DNA of 64,000 nucleotides from Papilionanthe hookeriana x Papilionanthe teres. Taxonomy: Eukaryota; Streptophyta; Magnoliopsida; Asparagales; Orchidaceae. A model generated the notes under the pieces. It was given only the letters and a program-made list of their open reading frames with translations, made no database searches and was not told the DNA's origin. The position numbers and the translations under genes are program-made. The stretch is from the NCBI GenBank assembly GCA_022702705.1, contig CM040427.1:68856783-68920782 (forward strand). Reading direction: 5' to 3'. Shown here one piece after another: positions 57,701-64,000 of the stretch; positions within the stretch are counted from its first letter, which is position 1; the number at the start of each line of letters is the position of its first letter.

Positions 57701-60700
57701 GTGTAGGTGTAATTATAGATAAGAGTTTGAAAGATAATGTTGTTAAAATTAATAGTAGTTAGAGATAGAATTATAACGACTTAAGATTATTATTGATACT
57801 AATATTTTTAATATTATAAGTGTTTATGCTTCCTCATGTTGGCTTAGATATAAGTCTAAAGATAAATTCTGGAATGATTTAGAAGATTTAATACACTCGA
57901 TACTCCTCGAAGAAAAAATTTTTATTGGAGGAGATTTAAATGGACATGTCGGTAGAGTGAGTAGGAGATTTCGAAATATTCATGAGTGCTTACTGATTAT
58001 GGAAGCAATTAATGAAGAAGGTAGAGTCATTTTAGATTTTGCTTTATCATATAATACGATTATTACTAATACTTTATTCAAGAAAAGAGATGAAGATCTT
58101 ATTACTTATAAGAATGGATCTAATAAAACACAAATTGATTATTTTCTTATGAGAAGAAAAGATCGTCGAGATTAGTAAGGATTGTAAGGTCATTCCAGTG
58201 AGGAATTAAGATCCAACATCGATTATTAGTTCAGATTTTAAGATGAAGAGTTGTAAAATAAAGAATACTAGGATTCAACATCGTAGAATAAGATGGGGGC
58301 ACCTAAAAGACACAAATAAAATTATTTTTATGAGCAAACTTCAAGATTTAAATATTTAGGATGTCCATGAAGACGCGAATGTTATGTGGAAAAAATTAAT
58401 TAATACTATTAAACAAGTAGCTAAAAATGTAGTTGGAGAATCAAAAGAAAATATTTTTATAAATAAAAATAGTTGGTGGTGGAATAATAATGTGCAAGAA
58501 AAGATAAAATATAAAAAGTTATGTTATAAAAATTGGTTTAAATGTAAAAGCGTAGAGAACTGGGAAAAATATAAAACGACTGCATGGAATCTAAAAGAAT
58601 AATCATGATGCTAAAAATTCGCTTTTAGTGATCTTTATAACATGTTAGATACTAAGGACGGTGAAAAATATATGTATAAACTAGTCAAATAAAGAGAAAA
58701 GAAAAGTAAAGATTTAACTCAAGTAAAGTGTATTAAAGATGAAAATCAAAAAGTGATTTTCTTATAAAGAGATATTCAACATAGGTGGGTGAGTTATTTT
58801 GATAAACTTTTTAATGAAGATGCTGCAAGTACGATCGACCTTAGTGATCTTAATATCGTTAATAATAATAAAACTTTTCATTTTTACCGTCGCATTAGTA
58901 AAAAAGAAGTTGATGAGGCTTTAAAGAAACCAAGGGAAAGTCCGTAGGACTCGATGATATCCAATCGAAGTGTGGAAATGTTTAGGTGATTTGGGGGTTT
59001 CCTGGCTTACTAAACTTTTTAATATTATTTTAAAAACTAAAAAGATGCCTGAGGAGTGGAGAAAGAGCATTTTGGTCCTTATTTTTAAGAATAAAGGAGA
59101 TGCACAAGAGTGTGCAAATTATACATGAATTAAATTGATGTGTCATACTTTAAAATTATGGGAGAGAGTAATTGAATATAGGTTAAGACGTATTACGAAG
59201 GTTTCTCATAATCAATTTGGATTTATGCCGGGCAGGGTCTATCATGGAAGCTATACATTTATTGAGAGATTTGATGGAGAAGTACAGAGATAATAAGGAG
59301 GATTTACATTTGATTTTTATTGATTTAGAAAAAACTTACGATAAGGTTCCTAAAGATGTTCTTTGGAGAGTCCTTGAGAAGAAAGGTGTTAATATGACTT
59401 ACATTCAAGTCATTAAAGATATGTATGCTAGAGCTGTTACATGTGTTCGAATTGAAGGAGGATTGACCAAATATTTTACTATTTTTGTTGGTTTACATCA
59501 AGGATCGGCTTTACGCCCATATCTTTTTGCTTTATTTATGGATGGTCTTACTGGCATTTACAAGAGGATGTACCTTGGTGTATGCTTTTTGCTTATGATA
59601 TCCTCCTTGTGGATAAGACAAGAGAAAAAGTCTAGGAAAAACTTGAATTATGGAGGTCTACATTGGAGTCTAAAGATCTTCGTTTGAGTAGAATTAAAAT
59701 TGAATACATGGAATGTAATTTTAGTAATAGTAGGTCTAGTGACAGAAGTGTAACTTTGGGTGATCAAGTTATTAAAAGGTGGAACGATTTAGATATCTCG
59801 GGTACATTGTTCAAAGCGATGGTGATATAGATGGGGATGTTAATAGTAGAATTCAGAGTTGGTTGGTCGAAGTGGAGGAATGCGTCCGACCTAATGTGTG
59901 ATAGAAAAGTACCACTTAGGATCGAAAGGAAAATTTTATAAGATGGTGGTGAGACCTTCAATGCTCTCATGGTGTTGAATGTTGGCCTTTAAAAGAGAAG
60001 CATAATGTCAAGTGTTGCCGAGATGAGAATGATTAGGTGGATGAGTGGCTTTACACTTAGAGATAAAATGTGAAATGAATATAATCGTAATAGTGGTGTT
60101 GCACCTGTGACGGATAAAATTAGAGAGAGTCGCCTTAGATGGTTTGGTCACATTAAACGTCGACCACCTGATGATCTGATTAGGAGAGTAGATGTTTTAA
60201 ATACAACTTATGTTAAGAAAGGCAGAGGTAGAGCTAGGAAAACTTTGGGCTTATTGCATAAAAAATGATCTTAATTTATTAGAATTAAACGAAAATTTGA
60301 CACTAAATAGGACGCAGTGGAGAAAAAGGATTCATGTAGCCGACCCCACTTAGTGGGATTAAGGCTTTGTTGTTGTTGTTGTTGTTGTATAAGAAATTCT
60401 AAAAATCTTAGAACTTTTACTAAGCTCAATAGATTTCAATCTAACTAAAATCCTAGTTGATGGGTTATTCCTTCTACCTCTAGTAGTCGAATCTTTAACA
60501 AGTCTGAGACTTGAATATTTTTGGACGAGTCATTTCAATATAAAATCACATTTCACGAACCCTGCTTTAGATTTTCATACTACTTCCCTTCTAGTTTATT
60601 TTGTTTCTCATTATTTATTTTATTAATCTTTGATTTTCAACGAGTTTCTTTTCTTTTTTTTGTTGTAGTTTTGAATTTTAAGTAAAAGTCTATAAAATTA

Positions 60701-61979
60701 TTAGGTTAATTCCTTCTCATCACCCTTCGTGTTTTCAACAATAAAAATAATATTAATATTATTATTATTATTATTATTTATTAAAATAAAAATCCATGAC
60801 CTAAGAAATTTTGTGTGTATAGCGTATGGGCATATAAGAGTAGATCTCAAACCTAAACTTTGCTTTTTACATTTATGTCGCCACTGTTTTCATATAACAT
60901 CAAAAAAACAATTATTTTAACTTTTAAGAAGTGAAATACAACATTTCATCCATTGGTAAAGTGGTGTATATGTAAAAATTGAAGTTCAGGTGTAAATACA
61001 TAAGAATTGTGCGGTATGTATGTAAATCTAAGCGCTCAACAGTAATTTCCCTATTCTTGGGTCATAAGCAGGATACACAAATAGCAGATGGCATCATACA
61101 AGAACCAGAAATGTCTAAACTTGGGGGTAATATTAAGTACTTCTGTTAAAGTAGAAACTTCATAGACAGCACCAAAAATTTCCACCTTAGCTCATGAAAT
61201 TAGTGGCAACAAAAATCTATATATTTCTTATTAGAATATGCAATATGGTACCCATAAAAATTCTAAATAGCACAAGATATAATCATCCATGCGCCTTCAA
61301 ATGGTCAACTACAAGGAAGCACAAAAAAAGATTGACAACAAGGCAGCAGGGAAAAACTGAATCACAAAACATAATGCCATTAATTAGCATTGACAATTCC
61401 AGCCAAAAATAATTTGATTCGACTACTCAAGCCATATTTAGGGTCATAAAACAGCTTATTACAAAAATATATATATATACAAACACAAATTAATGAATAT
61501 AATAACCAATGCTTTTTAAGACACGTGTGATTAGCGGGTATGAAAAGATATAGAAGTCTCAAAATGCTATCAAATGCAACAAATTAAAAAAAATAATAAT
61601 AATGTTATCCAACAGAACAAAAACCAGGTTAGTTATATGAACAGCATTACAAAATCAAAATAACAAACCTCTGAGTTTCTTTTCCAGGCTCTCCAGGGTA
61701 ACAGCCTTTGCATCCTTGGTACCGCTATTACCACCAATTAAAATATTGTGGATAATTACTAGTGGAGGCCACAAAATAAGATCATCCCTCATAGCTTTGG
61801 CATCAGCAACCGGCATGGACTGATGTGCCCTTGATTTGTCAGGAGGTACGCGCCAGTTCCAGCCCAAAAGAACACACAATGCTTTGTGAAAACCTAAATG
61901 TTCTGTTTTCAATCCTGCCTTTTGAGAGTGGTAGCTGTGTGTAACTAGGCTATTTGCATCCAAAAACTCCTTTGAAGTA
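45427..61979 (-). CDS. XS-domain protein (SGS3/IDN2-like family), C-terminal two exons
   Basis: Two exons on the - strand join exactly. The upstream exon 61669-61979 ends LEKKLR plus one base before GTTTGT. The downstream exon 45427-45779 starts AC after TTTTGCAG, giving a split Asp codon and the family junction R-D-MGFGSGKV. The first exon reads like a C-terminal zinc-finger helix (SLVTHSYHSQ) followed by a Trp-rich stretch (LLGWNWRVPP, LILWPPLVIIHN), the start of the XS domain. The second exon carries the rest of XS (TFSVKF, GLQRAERLNKYF, LYGYLAVAEDLEKLD, ETKRRSL) and a TAA stop. XS domains bind dsRNA with 5' overhangs in plant silencing proteins; the exact function here is unknown. Exons further 5' must lie right of 61979, probably outside the window. 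The 15.9 kb intron is full of repeats. Family assignment rests on remembered XS motifs. Confidence 0.75.
45918..46137. mobile_element. Small palindromic MITE (family M), unit 1
   Basis: The left arm tacatgccacttaattccta...aagcttcaatttttacat mirrors the right arm atgtaaaatagtaaagttta...aattgggtggtatgcatgta. It is about 220 bp with a short unique centre and no ORF. Confidence 0.75.
46575..47550 (-). pseudogene. RTE LINE fragment, unit 1
   Basis: The - strand encodes VIYIQVIKDMYTRAVTCVRI and GGLTKYCPISTGLYQGSTLS, then FALVMNALNALTRHF, colinear with the RT of the RTE element at 57175-60387. The rest runs to near the RTE 3' end (catattttcatttaatttta at about 46605) but lacks the (TTG)n tail. It is broken by stops. 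Confidence 0.85.
47622..47841. mobile_element. Small palindromic MITE (family M), unit 2
   Basis: This is the duplicate of 45918-46137 in the second tandem unit, with one or two base changes. Confidence 0.75.
48280..49232 (-). pseudogene. RTE LINE fragment, unit 2
   Basis: This is the duplicate of the fragment in unit 1. The RT piece reads VIYIQVIKDMYARAVTCVRV, GGLTKYCPISAGLYQGSTLS. A few substitutions separate the two, so it was copied after decay had begun. Confidence 0.85.
49275..49480 (+). repeat. Flanking repeat, left copy
   Basis: It is homologous to 50415-50612: aatacataataaacaaata, actaagttgtttaaac, taacatgtttaa, gtgatgatagntngtag and ttattattatgttctatcc in the same order. The two copies bracket the gypsy protease scrap. 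Confidence 0.6.
49630..50010 (+). pseudogene. Gypsy protease-to-RT linker scrap
   Basis: A 62-codon frame reads VLPLVEFDAILGMDLPSKK, then NIPGEPEIKFYSDRRLA and a stop; downstream in another frame comes EYLKVFLDDLSGLPPVREK. This is the end of the gypsy protease domain (ILGMDWL in intact elements) and the DLPGLPP motif before RT. Confidence 0.8.
50010..50412 (+). repeat. AT-rich repeat family with aaggcg end, copy 2
   Basis: It is colinear with 20795-21235 (atcgtcttcaaaataatca, ttatcatctaattct, atcaattaatctgaaat, cattgtatcaaatatatata, ggagtaagcttcac, aaggtgcacc). It interrupts the gypsy scrap directly after PPVREK. Confidence 0.65.
50415..50612 (+). repeat. Flanking repeat, right copy
   Basis: This is the counterpart of 49275-49480. 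It directly follows the AT-rich repeat. Confidence 0.6.
50613..51500. other. Unassigned intron sequence of the XS gene
   Basis: AT-rich with no exon or repeat that I can name. Confidence 0.4.
51500..52740 (+). mobile_element. Pyrimidine-rich LTR-like block
   Basis: The + strand is strongly C/T-rich from 51535 to 52650 and leaves several overlapping ORFs (51836-52649) rich in Pro, Ser, Cys and His with no domain. A shared phrase with 5425-5510 (gtatccaacgacgagg, ggtgctcc, gaagtggtgtttatctt) suggests a retroelement leader. Near 52711 acatggtatctttt resembles an LTR end plus a TGGTATC primer site. Probably a copia- or gypsy-type LTR; low certainty. Confidence 0.4.
52741..57160. other. AT-rich intron sequence of the XS gene
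   Basis: More than 4 kb of very AT-rich DNA without a recognisable coding domain or repeat boundary. Short ORFs (for example 56784-56990) have no supporting signal. Confidence 0.4.
57507..58175 (+). pseudogene. RTE apurinic-type endonuclease remnant
   Basis: Pieces in order: IGSRNIAY near the start (WNV in active copies), KWVGEKAKEIDN (about 57617), IGGDLNGHVGRV at about 57925 (the catalytic GDxN box), then RVILDFALSYNTIITNTLFK, KRDEDLITYKNGSNKTQIDY and FL. Several stops lie between the first and the second half. Confidence 0.88.
58384..58602 (+). pseudogene. RTE endonuclease-RT linker remnant
   Basis: An open stretch includes KKLINTIKQVAKNVVGESK, then SWWWNNNVQEKIKYKKLCYK and WNLKE, the conserved WWWN linker region of plant RTE proteins. 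Confidence 0.8.
58850..59690 (+). pseudogene. RTE reverse transcriptase remnant
   Basis: In order: RRISKKEVDEALKK-like (58890), MPEEWRKSILVLIFKNKGD (59045), the long frame 59217-59687 with LIFIDLEKTYDKVPKDVLWR, TYIQVIKDMYARAVTCVR and GLHQGSALRPYLFALFMDGL. After a frameshift comes CMLFAYDILLVDKTR, where the catalytic FADD has become FAYD. Confidence 0.9.
59690..60290 (+). pseudogene. RTE C-terminal domain remnant
   Basis: Broken frames give IEYMECNFSNS, a degraded RFRYLG region, PLRIERKIL, a VEMRMIRWMSG equivalent (atgagaatgattaggtggat, 60023), SRLRWFGHIKRRPPDDLIRR near 60130, and GRARKTL. The minus-strand copy at 63710-63919 shows the same region intact for about 70 codons. Confidence 0.85.
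60366..60387 (+). repeat. (TTG)n tail of the RTE element
   Basis: About seven TTG units directly precede the right-hand target duplication. This is the usual 3' end of plant RTE elements. Confidence 0.92.
60401..60834. other. AT-rich intron sequence
   Basis: Nothing recognised except a short (ATT)n run near 60755-60780. Confidence 0.45.
60835..61030. mobile_element. Small palindromic MITE (family M)
   Basis: Left arm ctcaaacctaaactttgctt-ttacat; right arm atgtaaaaattgaagttcag, gtgtaaatacataagaattg and tgcggtatgtatgtaaat. These are the same arms as the copies at 38430 and 45918. It lies about 640 bp from the XS internal exon. Confidence 0.6.
61669..61979 (-). CDS. XS-domain gene, internal exon
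   Basis: This 311-bp exon has the - strand acceptor GGCTTCAG, preceded by a run of about 22 T, and the donor AGAG|GTTTGT. It encodes TSKEFLDANSLVTHSYHSQK, then LGFHKALCVLLGWNWRVPP and DDLILWPPLVIIHNI, ending LEKKLR. The leading residues resemble the second half of a C2H2-like finger before an XS domain. The reading frame extends a little beyond the acceptor into the T tract, but no true ATG is there. Confidence 0.75.
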
Positions 61980-62014
61980 CTGAAGCCACACAAAAAAAAA
62001 AAAAAAAAAAAAAA
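61980..62014 (-). promoter_or_regulatory. Acceptor site with a 22-T tract before the XS internal exon
   Basis: Read on the - strand, about 22 consecutive T are followed by GTGTGGCTTCAG and the exon. It serves as the polypyrimidine tract. A run this long is prone to length change. Confidence 0.7.
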
Positions 62015-63232
62015 CTACACGCATTGATCAAATTACTATAATTATAGAAAAAATTGCCAAAAAGTACTTTTTTATCTCAAAAAAAATTGCAAGAAGAAAA
62101 ATATGTTAAGATTAAAATAGAATACAGAGAGTTTATGTCACATGCTAAAATACTAGACTTCCCTGAGTAAAAACACTTAGTTTGACAGCTTTAGCGCCAA
62201 TTTAGATTCCAAAAAAAGCATGCAACGCTATAAATTATGCAGAATTTATTTGTAATAAGCATATAAATACGATCATAAATTCAGTACTAAACTGAAATTT
62301 AAGCCCATTCATTGTGTTACATAATCATCAATCTTAGCACTGTAAGAAAAACTGAAGAGAACCAGCCAAAGGAAACAAGGGAGCGATAATTTGAACTTTT
62401 TTTCAGAAAGAGCTACATTTATGCATCATGAAACAACCCAATGTTTTTGCATGACTATAAAAAATAACAATAAACAGCAATGATCTACTGGACTTGTCAA
62501 CTTGGCGGTTGGAGAGAAAAAAAAAACAGAAGAGTAAATCAAACAGGTGATCATTTATGATAAAGTATAGTAATTAAAGTTTACATGACAAAGGATTTCA
62601 AGAAAATGGTGATTTATTGGCACATTTTATAAAATTATCTGCTCCAGTGAACAAGTATATATCAAAGTCTAAAATTGTATTGAAATGTTTTTTGTTTGTG
62701 TGGAGAGACATAAGACTCGTGACATTTTAAAGCCTAAGCATCAAAATCAACAAAATTTTGCAGAATACGAAGTATTGTACTAAGTTCAAATCATGTCATA
62801 AAAAGTAATGTATTAACATCCTAAAATATTAATGCATATAATATAACATTTTAACATCTTAATATGGTGGAAGTATATTGTTCAAAGTAAAAAATTAATA
62901 TGTTAACATCAAAACATTAAATCATAAAACAAGAAACGTTATGTAATGATCAAAATAAAATATAATAGCATAACAATTAAAAATAAACTTGATACAACTA
63001 GTTTCTCTTCAGCTCTTATTGTCATCCATCAAAGTAAAAACATAACAAACCACTAAGATTAATACTTCTAAATTCAAAAGTCTTCATCACTCTTATCACT
63101 CAATGAGACTTCACTGGAATCATGGACAAAATGATTTATTTTCTCCCTCATCCTCAATTATATTCCCTTTCAGACATTTCTCCTTTTCATCTAAAATCTC
63201 AACCACTTTTATCTTATTTAATCAAAAAAATA
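62015..63232. other. AT-rich intron or flank of the XS gene
   Basis: No upstream XS exon (the zinc-finger CxxC part) was recognised. The sequence is AT-rich throughout, with only incidental short ORFs. Confidence 0.4.
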
Positions 63233-63404
63233 TATAAATGCCACACAATTCTTATATATTTACATGTCTAACACGCAAAATTTTATATTTACACTTATAA
63301 CATTTTGGTGAAATGAAACTATGCGAGAAAGGTGTATCACAATTTTGAAATGTTAGTAATTCTGATATTTTTATATGATGTTAAAGAATTGAGTGTTATA
63401 CATA
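63233..63404. mobile_element. Partial small palindromic MITE (family M)
   Basis: The left arm atgccacacaattcttatat, atttacatgtctaacacgca matches the other copies. The right arm is not recognisable before the RTE insertion begins. Confidence 0.45.
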
Positions 63405-64000
63405 CAACAACAACAAAGCCTTAATCCCACTAAGTGGGGTCGGCTACACAAATCCTTTTCTCCAATGCGTCCTATTTAGTGTCAAATTTTTATTTAATTA
63501 TAATAAATTAAGATCATTTTTTATGCAATAAGCCCAAGTCTTCCTAGGTCTACTCTGTCTTTCTTAACGTAAGTTGAACCTAAAACATCTACTCTCCTAA
63601 TCGGATCATCAGGTGGTCAACGTTTAATGTGACCAAACCATCTAAGGTGACTCTCTCTAATTTTGTCCGTCACTGGTGCAACACCAACCCTATTACAAAT
63701 ATATTAATTTCACATTTTCTCTCTAAATGTAAAGCCACTCATCCACCTAATCATTCTCATCTCGACAACACTTAACTTAGCATTATGCTTCTCTTTTAAA
63801 GGCCAACATTCAGCACCATAGAGTATTGCAGGTCTCACTACCATCTTAAAAAAATTTCCTTTCAGTCTAAGCTGTATTTTTCTATCACACAAAAGGCCGG
63901 ACGCATTCCTCCACTTCAACCAACTAACCTGAATTCTACTATTAACATCCCCATCTATATCACCATCGCTTTGAACAATAGACCCGAGATATCTAAATCA
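63405..64000 (-). mobile_element. RTE LINE 3' part, minus strand, runs off the right edge
   Basis: It begins on the + strand with acaacaacaacaaagcctta, the reverse of the RTE end with its (TTG)n tail. A - strand frame at 63710-63919 encodes MKWRNASGLLCDRKIQLRLK, then FFKMVVRPAILYGAECWPLK and MRMIRWMSGF, the RTE C-terminal domain. It is better preserved than the copy at 57175-60387. Confidence 0.9.

Larger units (their letters stand above)
57175..60387 (+). mobile_element. Full-length RTE-clade LINE, inactivated
   Basis: Both flanks carry TATAAGAAATTCT (57162-57174 and 60388-60400), a 13-bp target duplication. The element opens with the RTE leader tcgttgccggtcccaagccc at 57231, then has endonuclease and RT domains, and ends tagtgggattaaggctttg plus (TTG)n. 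It has no poly(A), as expected for RTE. The ORF is broken by stops and frameshifts. It is inserted antisense to the XS gene, within its large intron. Confidence 0.92.
45780..61668 (-). other. 15.9 kb intron of the XS-domain gene
   Basis: It is bounded by GTTTGT at 61668 and TTTTGCAG at 45780 on the - strand. It contains the 1704-bp tandem duplication, AT-rich family repeats, a gypsy protease scrap, a pyrimidine-rich LTR-like block and a full-length RTE LINE. About 52.7-57.1 kb is AT-rich with no recognisable gene. Confidence 0.72.

Overview
The window is nuclear DNA from a flowering plant. It has GT-AG introns of very uneven size, plant gene families and plant transposon families (Ty3/gypsy, L1 and RTE LINEs, TIR elements, MITEs), and low gene density. 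The branching-enzyme exons look closer to monocot class II enzymes, for example RPSTPRIDRG and SEHQYVSRK. A non-grass monocot is my best guess, but that is an inference from remembered sequences. There are no bacterial-type operons, RNA genes or CRISPR arrays.

Only two host genes are supported, and they point at each other. (1) The 3' half of a class II starch branching enzyme gene lies on the + strand: eight exons from 10951 to 38971. The phases fit throughout and the reading frame is continuous to a stop. The upstream exons are not in the window. (2) An XS-domain protein gene related to the SGS3/IDN2-type dsRNA-binding family lies on the - strand. It has an internal exon at 61669-61979 and a last exon at 45427-45779, joined across a 15.9 kb intron. 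About 6.4 kb of AT-rich, mostly unassigned DNA separates the two 3' ends.

Almost everything else is repeat, and much of it sits inside introns. Positions 1-5241 are most of a very long LTR-like unit. A second, complete copy (22092-27395) has TG...CA ends and a 5-bp target duplication, so it reads as a solo LTR of about 5.3 kb in branching-enzyme intron 4. Intron 1 of the window (11055-19058) holds a decayed minus-strand Ty3/gypsy element and several diverged LTR-like copies. Intron 4 also holds a 1.43 kb TIR element (27995-29421) that appears to have captured pieces of the GPI mannosyltransferase gene PIG-V. Intron 6 (31648-38724) holds an L1 remnant, a decayed gypsy element with gag-PR-RT-RH-IN in order, and a MITE.

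The XS-gene intron holds a near-exact 1704-bp tandem duplication (45851-49260), a gypsy protease scrap and an AT-rich repeat family shared with branching-enzyme intron 4. It also holds a pyrimidine-rich LTR-like block and a full-length but broken RTE LINE (57175-60387) with a 13-bp target duplication and a (TTG)n tail. A second RTE copy on the - strand runs off the right edge. I found no evidence of a wholly new molecular system. The best leads are the captured PIG-V fragment, the giant solo LTR, the recent tandem duplication and the transposon-inflated host introns.
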